A DNA stretch of 64,000 nucleotides from Gnetum montanum (GCA_015680685.1 MNCI01002341.1:1-64000); one strand, 5' to 3'; counted from the stretch's first letter, positions 29,628 through 41,966 are shown. The notes: a model not told the origin generated them from the sequence alone. Numbers and translations: made by a program.

Positions 29628-32040
29628 AAAGAAAAAGATGTTGCGCAAGCTAAAACTGGCTCGGGGAAAACTTTTGTGTATCTGCTACCCCTTCTTTAGA
29701 AATTTCTTTCAAGATGTGACTCAAATACAAAGTCTCTGAGTGCTATTATTCTTGTTCCAAGTAGAGAGCTTTGCCAGCATGTGTGTAAGATAAATTACTA
29801 GTCAAGGTTATTGGCCAACATAGCATGTTGATACAAGTAAATATTTTTGGGAGTAGACTATAGGTTTTCTAGCATATCTTTAATTTTTCTATCAAATTTA
29901 TAGGTGCATAGAGAGGTTTTCTTAATTTTGCAATCCTACAAAGGTTTCTGGAAAGTTGTTTCCCTAAATGGTAGCATGACTCCTATAGAGTTGGTAAATA
30001 TTGGTTATTTTATTTTGTTATTTCATTTCGTTTGAACAATTAAGGATCTTTACTCATAACTTTATTCGATAAGTTGAATTTTCTATGTTTTTGGTTATGT
30101 AGGATATGTTTATTCTTTTTATGTTTATATAGTAATTTCAACAAGGAGCTATAAACACTATATTCTAAATTTTTTGTTGTTTTTCATATATTTGTTTTCC
30201 TATTAAATCATTACAGTGGGCTACACTAGTAGGGATGCCAGATGTCATTGTTGCCACACCAGCTAGCATTGCATCGGGTCTTAAACAAGGTATATTACAA
30301 CCATGGAAGTTGGTTGATTCACTTTCAACACTGGTGCTAGATGAGGTATGTTGTGATGCATCAAATTATTTAGAAAATAGAATAGCTGAATAATTAAAAA
30401 AAGCGTGATAAATTGTGGCATGATCAAAAAAATTACATTTTTCTTAAAAATAATGATATAGAAAAATCATAAACCTGGTCCCAAATGGATGCATTAAAAC
30501 TATGATGACGCTGAATTTCTTATCATGATAAGATTAGTAAAATTCAATGCAACCTAAAATTAGCATACTTAAAAAAAATTTTATGTTCAGTTTTCACACT
30601 AAAGTTCCACCCATGGATTAGCAACAAAAAATTGAGTCAATGCAAACATCTATATTAAAGGTTGTTGGCTTTTAAGGTATCTGTGTTGGTATTTTAGTAA
30701 AGATTCCATTTTTTAGAATTAAGACTTTGTGGCATTGGATTACTGGTTTAACTTCCCTCTCTTCTGTATGTTTTTTTTGTTCTTTTTAAACAAATGCAGT
30801 TGCACTGTAGTTAGAGATGCAAACATTGCTTTTAATTTTGTTTGAAAGAAGTCTTGTTTCTGACTGGCCCCTCCTATGCATTGTTAAGTCCTTTTATTCA
30901 ACATAGTGTAGGAAGTTGTTTTCAACAAGACTTTTTGCCTTTGCCTATAGGCAGATCTTCTGCTATCATATGGTTATGAAGCTGATCTAAAAGCATTGGC
31001 CCCACACATACCACATTGTTGTCAATGCTTGCTAATTTCAGCAACATCAAGGTTGGTGCACATTAGGGCATTAGGGCAAATAAATCACAATAAAACATGA
31101 CTAGCTGCTTGTTCCTAGCTAATGTTTTGTTATTTATTTATTTGACTTGGTTCTCATAAAACTATTTTTTCTATGTTTTGAAAATTTTTCAATGGAACTC
31201 TATGAGGATTTTCTACATCAATTTGCTATATTTAACAAATTTTGGCAATTATTACCAGTGAGAATGTGGAAAGCTTAAAAAGCTTGTGCTGCATAGTCTA
31301 GTTACATTGACACTAACTAAGGGGAATGGAAATGGCCATGAAATTGTCCCTATAAATAATCAGCAATTTAGGGCAACAATGAGTTTTCACTCTCATTTTA
31401 ATTTTCTTCTTGTCAATACATGGTCAATGTATGACCAATGTATGGCTTTTTGTAGATTTCATTTGGATCCTTTATTTAAAGATAGACTACCAGCTTTCTA
31501 GAGGTTAATTTTATTCCTAATATTTTTTAAAGTTTTGTTTTATCTTTGTAGATTTCATGTGATTTCCAAGATAAGCTATTGTACATTCTTGCACTCCACC
31601 AATTGGAATTAGTTGTAAAGGAAACTTTAATTTTTGTTAATTTCGTTGATATGGGTTTTAGGCTGAAGCTATTCATTCAACAAGTATGACTTCATCATCT
31701 AGATTTGTCTCTCTACAATTGGATAGGACTCTTGATAGTTTTTAAAAATGGCTTCTTTTAGTTATCAAATGATTCTTATGCCAGTTTTAGTTTCCTTTTT
31801 TTTTCTTGTTTCTTTAAATTGTGTGTTTCAATGTTTTTGTAGTGACATGGCCCCTAAAGAAACTAGGATTTCTATACTCAAGACACAACAACAAATAACC
31901 AAAAACCAAAATAAGTAAATTGAAAGATAAACACAGAAAAGAAAAGAGCATAAAACTGTGTTCCAGATGCTGCAATGTGTCAACTATGTTGTTAGGAATA
32001 GCCTTTTCTTGACATACTTTGTGATTGTAAGTTGTTAGAT
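29628..32040 (+). pseudogene. DEAD-box RNA helicase (DDX56/plant RH16-like), left-arm copy
   Basis: Exons: 29628-29784 with motif I (AQAKTGSGKTFVYLLPLL) and PSRELC (motif Ia); 30217-30345, fully open, with DVIVATPASIASG (motif Ib) and STLVLDE; 30951-31051, ADLLLSYGYEADLKAL to LLISATS (motifs II and III; VLDE|AD spans the intron); 31259-~31372 (LVLHSLVTLTL); 31552-31683, DKLLYILALHQLELV and NFVDMGFRLKLF (domain 2, motif IV). A Lys-rich remnant lies at ~31850-32035. The family functions in large-ribosomal-subunit assembly in the nucleolus. Breaks: TAG in exon 1, a one-base loss in exon 4 (GAAAGC for GAAAAGC in the other arm), GT->GC at the exon 4 donor, later exons missing. Confidence 0.85.
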
Positions 32041-33189
32041 TACCTTTACCAAAGTTCATATATGTTATAGGAAATAATTATATTTGGAATTTATTATTGA
32101 ATGTGAAATCATTTGGGTTTGGTATCGAGCTTCATGCTTGAAAATTTTGGATCCATTATTTCTCATAAACAAGTGATAATGATGGGATCTGAACTTTTAA
32201 ACTATACACCTCAATGCTTTGAACTTTCACAAGTTTGATCAGTCTTTTACAATGCTAGATCTTATCCTTATGACATTGGAAATTGTGCTTGGATAAAAAT
32301 GGAGCTAGTAATTGTGTTAGTTTGTCAACTAGTGAGTTGCAAGTTTGAGCTATGATTGAAGCATGCAATTTCTTTTAAATTCTATGAGAACACCTTATTT
32401 TCTCTCATGATCATATTTTTCATGATGGGGTTTAGGTGTTTGAACACTATTATTCAAGGCATGGAGTGATGTCATGGGTCATTTGTTGATGGTCATTGAG
32501 CTTTAGAATTAGTAGGGATTCTCAAGTTTTACTAATGGTTTCATAGTAGTATTAATAACTATCACCTACCAAAACACATTAGTATCTAATTGATGACATT
32601 TAATTGAATGATGTAGTTTTCATTTATTTCCAAATTTAGCAATGGTTTAATGCTACCAAATATAAAGCTGCGGAGTTGCCATTATTTTTGTTTAGCCTTA
32701 AGTGAGTAAGCAGCTACATTGAAAAATCTAAAGCAACAACTCAATCCCATGATATGCTTTATTTTAGAATGTCCTTGCAAAATATATGATAGGTCAAGCT
32801 ACACAATGATATGTTCACTTAGTTTCCATTAGCTAAGCTGTATCTTATATTCTTAAGTTTAAGCTTTAGATCTTAGGGTTGTTCCTTTCTAATCAACATG
32901 GGTTGAGAACACTTGATCTATTTTGAAAATTGGTAGTTTTATCATCTTGTTGTAGTTCTAGTACATAAGAAGGATGGTAATGTGCCACAAACTGAGTCAA
33001 TAATAATAAAGATATAAAATATTTTTGTTGGAGAACATTTTGTGCTAAAGGGCTTTCCCCCCTCAATATAAAACCTAGGTTATAAAACTAAAATGGAATT
33101 TTTACTTATGTTTACTAAGATCCTTTGAATTTATCAAACTGGTTTCAGAATTCCTTTTACAATTTTTTTTTAAATTTAAAACTCATTCT

Positions 33190-33262
33190 TACCCACATAA
33201 ATCAAACCTAAGTTGTGGGGTTATCAAACCAAGACTCTTACCACAAAGCTAACACCTCATTG
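33190..33262 (-). mobile_element. tRNA-derived SINE head
   Basis: The minus strand reads TGAGGTGTTAGCTTTGTGGT (box A) and ACTTAGGTTTGATTTATG (box B-like), matching the head of the copy at 36488. Confidence 0.55.
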
Positions 33263-33289
33263 TTATCAAGTCTACAAAATAACTTGAAG

Positions 33290-33440
33290 GCCAATAATAT
33301 TACATATGGAATAGAATGTTGGGCACTCAAGAAATATAAGGAGAAATGTGTAAATTCTACTAATATGTTTATGAGAAGTTTTAGGGTTATGCCTAGGAAA
33401 GACAAACTGAAGGACAGTTGGCTAAGATGGTGTTGTTAGA
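33290..33440 (+). pseudogene. LINE (RTE-type) pol C-terminal fragment
   Basis: ITYGIECWALKKYKEKCVN, then FRVMPRKDKLKDSW resembles the end of plant LINE reverse transcriptases (YG.ECWA.KK......M.M.R......R.D.IRN). About 50 codons, then a stop. No endonuclease or RT core is nearby. Confidence 0.5.
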
Positions 33441-33759
33441 GTTAGGTTGCAAATCTTGGGGAATAAGGGTTTAAAGGACTGATTTTTTTTAGCAAGTATA
33501 TAATGGCTTCATGCAACAGAGGACTATTTTTTTGGGTAACTTTTAGTAGTTATATAGTTCAAAGCATTGAGGTGTATAGTTCAAAACTTCAAATCCAATC
33601 ATTGTGACCTGTCTATGAAAAACAATGGAACCAAAATTTTTAAGCATGAAACTCGATGCCAAAGCCCAATGATTTCACATTTAATAATAAATTCCAAATA
33701 TAATTATTTCTTATAACATATATGAACTTTGGTAAAGGTAATATAACTTACAATCCCAA

Positions 33760-36029
33760 AGTACATTAAGAAAATGCTATTCCTAACAACATAGTTGACA
33801 CACTGCAACATCTGGAACACAGTTTTATGTTCTTTTTTCTTCTATCTTTATCTTTCAATTTACTTCTTCTTCTTTTTGGTTGTTTGTTGTTGTGTATTGA
33901 GTATAGAAATCCTAGTTTCTTTAGGGGCCATGTCACTATGAATACACTAAAGCACACAATTTAAAGAAACAAGAAAAAAGGGAAACTAAAACTGGCATAA
34001 AAATCATTTGATAACTAAAAGAAACCATTTTAGAAAACTATCAAGAGTCCTATCCAACTATAGAGAGACAAATCTAAATGAAGAAGTCATACCTATTCAA
34101 AGAATAGCTTTAGACTAAAATCCATATCAATGGAATTAACAAAAATTAAAGCTTTCTTTACAACTAATTCCAATTTGAAGAGTGCAAGAATGTACAACAG
34201 CTTGTCATGGACATCACATGAAATCTGCAAAGATAAAATAAAACTTTAAAAAATATTAGGAACAAAACTAACTTCTACAAAGCTGGTAGTATATCTTAAA
34301 AAAAGTATCCAAATGAAATCTACAAAAAGCCATACACTGGCCATACATTGACCATATATTGGCAAGAAGAAAATTAAAACGAGAGTGAAAAATCATTGTT
34401 ACCCTAAATTGCTGAACATTTTTAAGGATAATTTCAGGCCACTTTCATTCCCCTCAATTAGTGTCAATGTAACTGGATTGTGCAGCACAAGCTTTTTAAG
34501 CTTTTCCACATCCTGATTGGAATAATTTCCATAATGTGTTAAATATATCAAATTGACTTAGAAAATCCTCATACAGTTCCATTGAAAAATGTTCAAACCA
34601 TAGAAAAAATAGTTTTATGAGAACCAAGTCAAATAAATAAATAACAAAACATCAGCCAAGAACAAGTAGCTAGTCATGTTTTCCTATGATTTCTTTGCCC
34701 TAATGCCCTGTACAGAATTGTTGAATGGAAGATTAAGGAGGCACTAAAAAAAGATTGTTTGAAGGTCATTATGAAACCTTGAAGCAAGTTCATAGGTTGT
34801 TGATAAAATTTTCTATAAAGCAAGTAACAATGGAACAGCATCTATTTTGTAGCTTAGTTCATGTTTATGAACTACCTAAAACATTATGCACACATTAAAA
34901 CCATGAAAACATAGACCAACTATATTGCAGTTCTAAACAAAATGTGCACCAACCTTAATGTTGTTGACATTAGCAGGCACTAACAACGTGGTATGTGTGA
35001 GACCAATGCTTTCAAATCAACTTCATAACCATATGATAGCAAAAGATTTGCCTACATCATCATGTTTTAATTAATCCATTTGGGACTAGGTTTATGATTT
35101 TTCTATATCATTCTTTTCAATAAAAACATAATTCTTTGATCATGCCACAATTTCTCACATTTTTTTTAATTATTCAACTATTCTATATTCTAAATAATTC
35201 GATGCATCACAACATACCTCATCTAGCACCAGTGTTGAAAGTGAATCAACCAACTTCCATGGTTGTAATATACCTTGTTTAAGACATAATGCAATGCCAG
35301 CTGGTGTGGCAACAATGACATCTGGCAACCCTACTAGTGTAGCCCACTATAATGATTTAACAAGAAAACAAATATACGAAAAGCAACAAAAGCTTGAGAA
35401 TACAGTGTTTATAGCCCCTTGTTGAAATTACTATATAAACATAAAAAGAATAAACATATCCTACATAACCAAAAACATAGAAAATTTAGCATATCGAATA
35501 AAGTTGCAAGTAAAGATCCTCAATTATTCAAACAAAATGAAATAACAAAACCAAATAACCAATATTTACCAACTTTGCAGTAGTCATGATACCATTCAGA
35601 AAACAACTTTCCAGAAACCTTTGTAGGATTGCAAAATAAAGAAAACCTCTCTATGCACCTATAAATTTGACAGAAAAATTAAAGACATGTTGGACAACCT
35701 ATAGTCCACTCCCAAAAAAAAACCTTTGTAGGATTGTAAAACTAAGAAAACCTCTCTATGCACCTATATATTTGATAAAAAAATTAAAGACATGTTGGAC
35801 AACCTATAGTCCACTCCCAAAAAAATTTACCTGTATCAACATACTATGATGGCCAATAACCTATTGGAACATACTAGTAATTTATTGAACACACCTACTG
35901 GAACAAGAATAATAGCACTCGGAGCCTTTGTATTTGAGTTACCTCCTCAAAGTAATTTCTAAAGAAGCGGTAGGAGATACACAAAATTTTTCCAAAGCCA
36001 ATTTTAGCCAGTGCAACATCTTTTCCTTC
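33760..36029 (-). pseudogene. DEAD-box RNA helicase (DDX56/plant RH16-like), right-arm copy
   Basis: Exons read high to low: 36029-~35880 (EGKDVALAKIGFGKI; the P-loop GSGKT has become GFGKI); 35346-35218, fully open (WATLVGLPDVIVATPAG ... STLVLDE); 35051-34954 (ANLLLSYGYEVDLKAL; DEAD Asp lost, one stop); 34512-34403 (DVEKLKKLVLHNPVTLTL, better kept than in the left arm, GT donor intact); 34224-34093 (ISCDVHDKLLYILALFKLEL ... NSIDMDFSLKLFF, then TAG). A Lys-rich segment KQPKRRRSKLKDKDRRKKN at ~33880 fits the basic insert of the plant RH16 C-terminal domain. ATP binding would be lost. The copy converges tail to tail with the left one. Confidence 0.85.
35617..35826 (-). repeat. Tandem duplication of ~105 bp in a helicase intron, right arm only
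   Basis: Two adjacent copies of a block containing TTTGTAGGATTG, AAAACCTCTCTATGCACCTA and GACATGTTGGACAACCTATA, then GTCCACTCCCAAAAAAA. The left arm has a single copy near 29850-29960, so the duplication followed the large inversion. Confidence 0.85.
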
Positions 36030-36149
36030 CTGACACCACACAAAGGCAAAGTAATTTCAAAAAACAAAGTCAACATACTTATAAAGAACCGCATTCCATC
36101 CAACAATTGCTGAAACTATTAAGCCTAATCTATAAACCAGTTAATTGGC

Positions 36150-37480
36150 CTAATGTAAGTGGGGTTACATTGCTTATTACTACATACCTTGTTACTTGCC
36201 CTTGATACATTGTGTTATCACAATCAAACTTTTATATATATATATATATTATGAGGTATATTATGATATAAAAATCTTCTTTTTCATTTAGAATTTTTGA
36301 AAATTATAATCATAAATCTTGGTCCTTGTTCAAAAGTCATGAAAATTATAATCCACAAATCTTGTTCTTCATCCAGAAATCTTAAAATATTTGACTCAAA
36401 TATCTTATTTCTTGTCAACAAAGAAGATTCTCTTGGCCAAATTATATATATAGATTATAAATATATAGCTAAGTTAGTGTTAATCAACAATGAGGTGTTA
36501 GCTTAGTGGTAAGACTTTTTATTTCGAGAATTTATGTCATGAGTTTGATTTTGGTGGGCAATGTTGAGTTAAAAAGTTCTATGTGCACTATATATCTTGG
36601 GGTGTACTTATGTTTCAATTATTTTCTGTTCCAAAACCACCATTTTTTTAGTGATAGGTAGCTCAACCAATTGCTTTATTGTTTTATTAAATAAGAGCTA
36701 TTAAAAAGTGAAGTTATAAATTATAATATAAATTGGATTTTTTATGGTGCATCTAATTTTTTTCTTTTATATTTTTCTCCAAAAAATTTGTATCTCTCAC
36801 GATTCTAAATTACCTTTAATTTCTTCAACTAATGCTAAAATTTCTACTTATATTATTGATTTAGAAAATGTTCTTGATCCTGAGAATGTAGATTTACAAT
36901 CATGTCTACTTCTACTTATGTTTATGCAAGCATGACAGTTGATTTTTTTCTCACTAGTAGCTAACGAAGATCACATTAATAAAATTAATAATAAGCAAAC
37001 AATTCAGAGTACATCATACCTAAGTGGAAAATAATAAAAATAACATGGAAAGTAAAACAATTTCCAATTTTAAGGATGTATGCTTATTTGTGTAAACTTA
37101 TAATTAAAATAATGCTTTGAAAATTTAATAGAGAAGACTTAACTATTCATAGGGAGAATAATCCCAATCCTAATAATATTTGCATCACTTTCAACATCCA
37201 TGTTTGGACTTAAAATAAAAAAATAATTTGAGGTAGCAATAGAAAGCTCTGGCAAAATACCAACTTTTATAGGAGATGAAGATCTTATATAACATGATGG
37301 CATAAATTACATGACAGATTGTTAATCACAATTGACCTTACATCAAGATTCTTTGCCATTAGCATTAGCCCAATTCTTAGTATAAGGTTACATCTTTAAG
37401 TTAATTGTATTATTTTTAAATGAGGAAAAAAATTTCAGACGAGATGTTTGTTTAGATGAATCAATATTTCATTTAGAAAA
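36150..37480. other. ~1.33-kb block present only in the right arm
   Basis: Left-arm DNA is continuous across this point (TTTAAGGCCAATTAACTGG at ~29502), so this is an insertion here or a deletion there. It contains a (TA)n run at 36232-36250, a SINE at 36488-36625 and a 63-codon frame at 36744-36935 that I do not recognise. Confidence 0.6.
36488..36625 (+). mobile_element. tRNA-derived SINE, copy 3
   Basis: TGAGGTGTTAGCTTAGTGGT (box A) and GTCATGAGTTTGATTTTGG (box B), then AATGTTGAGTTAAAAAGTTC and ATATCTTGGGGTGTACTTA. The clearest family copy, same order as 23222-23360. Confidence 0.75.
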
Positions 37481-37870
37481 AATATTTATAGAAGTTTTCA
37501 TTTTCTCTAGTTTTTTCATTGTCATCTAACCATTGCTATCATTGATAATAACTTGATTTTTTGTATCTTCAACTTCAAATTGTATTTTTCTTTTAATCAT
37601 TAACCTTAACACATTTTTTTTCTCTCAACATCATTTTTTTGGAGCATATGAGAATAAGAATTAAACAAATGTTCTTCATGAAGATAAAGGTTGCAATAAT
37701 TAGGAAGATTGTAATATATGATTGGTTGAATATAAGTCTTCTTGCTTATTTGTAATACTAGTTACTTTTTATAATTAAAGATATTGATTTCAACAAAAAA
37801 GAAATCTATGATAATCAAATAGTGTGGAAATAGATTCCAAATGCTTAATCAAACAAAGAATACTAACAAT

Positions 37871-38215
37871 CTATTGTTCAAATTTTTGAAAAATGAGTGG
37901 AAGATTAAATATCATGATAAAACATAAAAATTTAGAATATTTTTTAAATTCAACAACAAAGTCCAGAGTCCACTTATAAATTTTCAACAATACATGCTTA
38001 TGTATAATTGATTCTATATATAAGGCATGTTGTACCATAGGAGCATTTTCTAGCTCAACAAACAAACAAAAATAAGAATAATAGTTAGCATGAATGACTT
38101 GAATATCATGTTTTTGCATCACATCATGTAAGTGCAAAGAAAAACTTTATTTATGAGGAAGATAAACCAATTTCCAATGGACACATCTCGATGTAAAATC
38201 ATTTTCTATAAATTC
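37871..38215 (-). pseudogene. DUF4283-like fragment, right arm
   Basis: Mirror of 28761-29099: YFCLFVELENAPMVQHAL, then IYKWTLDFVVEFKKYS and MIFNLPLIFQKF. Same weak family call as the left copy. Its start codon region is altered relative to the left arm. Confidence 0.35.
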
Positions 38216-38280
38216 CAAGGCCATACATGAATGTAATAATCAATTTTTTAGCAATAAAATATTGGTTATGAATTTCATCC

Positions 38281-38285
38281 AAGAT
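38281..38285. repeat. Target-site duplication of element E, left copy (AAGAT)
   Basis: Identical to 63763-63767 beyond the opposite end of element E, 25.5 kb away. Confidence 0.9.
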
Positions 38286-38455
38286 TGATGAGTAGCGAGT
38301 AGTCCCTACGCCTAACCATATAAATCACTAGCATTTACTAAGTGATCTTGTCAAATTTCGTAGACTTTAGCTCTTTAGGTACACTGGGTCTAGGAAGTAA
38401 ATCTAACAAATTTGATTGTTGTCTTCTCAGTCTCACTTTTGAAGTGCAAATGTAT
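38286..38455 (-). repeat. E 3' LTR, U5-side fragment
   Basis: TGATGAGTAGCGAGTAGTCC...GAAGTGCAAATGTAT. Continues in sequence at 52775 after removing C and one TGTAT. Confidence 0.9.
38451..38455. repeat. Target-site duplication of element C, left copy (TGTAT)
   Basis: Identical to 52775-52779 at the other end of element C. Confidence 0.9.
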
Positions 38456-39265
38456 TGATGAGCAGTGATTAGATCCTATTCCAAATCATATGAATCACAA
38501 GCATTGTTGTTGTACACTAGTCTAGGAGGTGAATCAATTCTTGCAATTGTTGTCTTCCCAGTTACACTTGTGAGTACAAGGGTAGGTTAAGTATAACTAA
38601 GGCATATGATTTTTATCATTTTTATGTTTTTTTGTTCTAAGTAACCTAAGAATAACGAATAAAAAAAAGGTAATTAATTACTAAATTAATCTAACTAGCT
38701 AACACTTAACTAATCCTAACAGAAGCATTTGTTTCCACTTGTCATACACATTCTGAAACCATATAACACTATTGGATTACCAAATGTTAAGCATTACTAG
38801 GATTACCAGGCATTACACATATGCTTGAAGTTGTTGTACTTATGTTTACTATTTAACTTATCTTAATTAACTACTTTAATTACTTAAAACATTAAAGAAA
38901 ATTTCTTAAAATATTAAATTCTTAAAGAAACAATTAATCTAGTCCAAGTGATACAAGGTTTGATTAGAAAGCTTGTCTTTGTTGCTGCGCACACTAAAGT
39001 GCTCAAGTACAATAGTGCTCAAGTAAAGATCCATACAATTTTTGACTCCTACTGTGGGAACTTAAAAAATATTATAATTTTTGAGAAGAAAAACTTCTAG
39101 AGCTTTGCTATATGAAAGGAATGCCATAAATGTAGTGGAAGATGCACATTTATAGGCAAAATAGGATACCTCGTTGATAGGTACACATCCATGAGTCAAA
39201 CCCTGCATTGAGGGGATCATGTCAATGAGATTCTGTCAACACAACCAAACCATGATGCTTCATCA
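38456..39265 (-). repeat. 3' LTR of element C (810 bp)
   Basis: TGATGAGCAGTGATTAGATC...GATGCTTCATCA. Missing ~45 bp near its U5 end relative to the 5' LTR. PPT at 39266-39278 (minus GTCATGGGAGTA). Confidence 0.88.
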
Positions 39266-39479
39266 TACTCCCATGACTGAATGAAATCTTATCCTTGAGT
39301 TCTTTGCAAAATCTGGAAAAGTATGGGATTATTTACACACAAACAAACACACAACAACACAACAAAAACTAAGTGTTTAAGACAAAATGATGCCCATAGT
39401 GTATGGTTTATAATGATTACAAAATGTTGGTGTTCAAGATAACAAAATTGAATACTAGGACAGAACTAACAAGCAAAAC

Positions 39480-41966
39480 TCCTTAGATGACACAAAGATT
39501 CTGGAGAAGATCAAATGGTCCCAAGTGGTGGAGGCTCCTAAGGCCTTGAAGGACCTTCTCTTGCTTCAGGTGCACATAGTGGTTAAGGTGATTGTGGTTG
39601 TCTTATACTAGTTGCAACTTCTACTAGAAGATGAAAGACATCTAACAATGCCTTCATCTTTTCCTCCTTACTCTAAGGATCATTGACAGTCCACGCAACT
39701 TCGCCAATGTGAGCTAGAATGGAAACATCCCATGGATAGGGCATTGTAGGCAAGAACTCCTTAACATTCATGAACTAGGTAGTGAACTATTTACATTCAA
39801 GATCGAACACTCTAAGTGCATTATGAAGCTATTGGTAGTCATTCTTCTACTTAGCCAAGTTCTCAGTAGTTGATCATTGATTAGTGAATTTTGCTTTGAG
39901 AACCTCGAGTTTGGCATTGGCAATCTCAAGCTTCTGCTTGGTATTTTTATGATGTCTGAACTCTACCTCATAGAGCAAGTATGAGTTGGACACTTGTTTC
40001 TCCAATTTTGATCATGGCCTATTGGTAGTTAGCATCACCAAGTTTTCATAACAAAGATTGGCAAGTTTTATATATTCTATCATCTCCTTAATCTACAACT
40101 CCTTCATGTGGATTTCAACTTTGTTGTATGCATTCAACCCATCAAATATAGGCTTCCATAGACCTCATTCATCTTTTCCTTCACCAATTGAATTTCTTTT
40201 TCATTAATTTCTTTCTGTAGATTAGCCTAAACTCTGTAATCATTCTTGACTCTATCAAATTTGAGAGCCTCATTTTTTCAAGTGGCCATCTCTATTGAAG
40301 ATTTTTGGTGAAGGGCAAGAATGTCCTCCATGGAGAGATTTTCTTTTTAGCTACCAATCTTCTCAATTCGTTATTTACTCTAGTTATATGCTCTTATTGT
40401 TGATGGATAAAATCTTACATCTACTACTTCTGCACATCAACATTCCATAGGCGATGATTTTCTGTGGTCAGAATCACATTCTCCTAGCATGTTTAGGCCA
40501 AGTCCTTTTGAATGGTGTACATTTTGGCATTGGCCCTGGATTGGTCAAAGATGGTCGTATCTTTCTCATTATCAACCTTTTTAAGCTTTTTTTCTAGCTG
40601 CTTGAAGGCTTCATCATGTGTTAGTGTAGGGTTGATAAACATGGGATATGCAAGATGGGCTCTTAATTCAGCAACCTCCATATCCAAGCATTGGTTTCCT
40701 ACTCGGGCTATTTCAAGTTGCTCCTCTAATATGATGCATTTACCTTGCACTTCTAGCAACTTTGACTAGGTTGTAATGATTGTATCCAAAAGGTCAAAGA
40801 CATGTAGAATTGATTACTTGGTTCCCACCAGTTGGTCCTGCAACTCCTTATGTTGGGCTGCAATTAATTTTCCGCTAATCATTCTCACAAACATTTACAC
40901 ATCTTTGAGTGTAGAAACGTCTGGTATAAATGTCGTAGGTGTATTTAATGCTTTGGCAATTCTATCACCAACTACATTTGTTGCTATCTCTCACCCATGG
41001 TACTGCATCACTAAGATAATCATCCCCTCACCCTCCTCTAAATGCACTAAGAAAGCAACGATGTTCCTAAAGATTTTTTGGAATTACTACTATTGCAAAA
41101 GGAATACCGTTACCTCTTGGGTGCTAGGATTTGATCTTGTGGGGAAATGCATTCTTTGACCTAAGAAAATTGGTCCAACTCCTTCTATCTGGCTAATTTT
41201 TTAAGTCACTTCTTTAAGGTGACTCATTGCTAGGTGATACACATATGGATCTTCGCAACTTATTCTTGTTCATTTTTCCTACTCTCATAAGAGTTGCTCT
41301 TGGATCTCATGCATGCACTCAAAAGTAACATGGGACTCCACCGCTATTTTTTGAGTAGGTGGTGGATGCTGCTTCTCTTCTTATATTACTTTAGCAAGCA
41401 CCTTCTCTACCCAAGAAGTGGATGGAGCATGTTAAACAGTGTCATTTTTATAGCATGCTACGCCTCCCCTCTTGCATAATTTCTGGAAGAGACATGGGAA
41501 GGGGAGTGTCTTCCTTCTACATTCATTTTCGTTAAATCACTTTTCTATGTCAAGATAGATAAGCTATGAAAGATTGATCAGGAATCTACTACTTAGAATA
41601 GCACATGCATGAGCAGAGAAATATTTCAAGATTGTGATCTTTCTTGGCCTCATTATTGGATTGAGGTGGAAGGCCACAATCTTGAAATATGCACATTCCA
41701 TTGTGGTTAGTGGACCAAAATCCTTATGATCGACTCCATAACACTGCTACATCCATTCTTTCTTGGCACTAGGATCTACCTACATTAGAATTTCAACAAG
41801 ATTTTTCCCAATTTCTGGTAACCTAAGGGCCTCTACAATGGCCTTCACTAAGTAAGACACACTGATGTCCCTGATCTTCACTGTGGAATTTGCCTTCCAA
41901 TTGTTGCAAAAGAGATATGTCACATCCATGTACCACTTCCCATTAGAAGTGAATATTAGCCACATG
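39480..41966 (-). pseudogene. ORF3 (coiled-coil protein of unknown function), copy C
   Basis: N-terminal part at 41965-41780: WYMDVTYLF, then VSYLVKAIVEALRLPEI. Coiled-coil part at 40759-40493: MLEVQGKCIILEEQLEIAR, then EAFKQLEKKLKKVDNEKD. Order and sequence match C' and E. The 5' ~360 bp is deleted. Many TAG stops replace Gln or Trp codons of the other copies. Function unknown; heptad-like Leu/Glu/Lys spacing suggests self-association. Confidence 0.6.

Larger units (their letters stand above)
28700..32226 (+). repeat. Inverted duplication, left arm (unique core)
   Basis: Pairs in reverse complement with 33556-38285. Collinear landmarks include 28704/38280 (GGAAGAAATTCATAACC), helicase exons 1-5 and the end AACTATACACCTCAATGCTT at ~32200-32222. 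Introns are conserved, so this is a DNA-level duplication, not retroposition. Counting the mirrored retroelements, the arm extends left to at least ~24.1 kb. Confidence 0.85.
32227..33555. other. Spacer of the inverted duplication
   Basis: 1.33 kb of AT-rich DNA that is not mirrored. It holds a SINE head (33190-33262) and a LINE fragment (33215-33440). The rest shows nothing recognisable. Confidence 0.7.
33556..38285 (-). repeat. Inverted duplication, right arm (unique core)
   Basis: Reverse complement of 28700-32226 with about 1.2 kb of extra DNA, mainly the block at ~36150-37480 plus a ~105-bp tandem duplication at 35617-35826. The right edge is the E insertion site (AAGAT, 38281-38285). 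Homology continues through E and C LTRs and ORF3 to ~41966. Confidence 0.85.
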
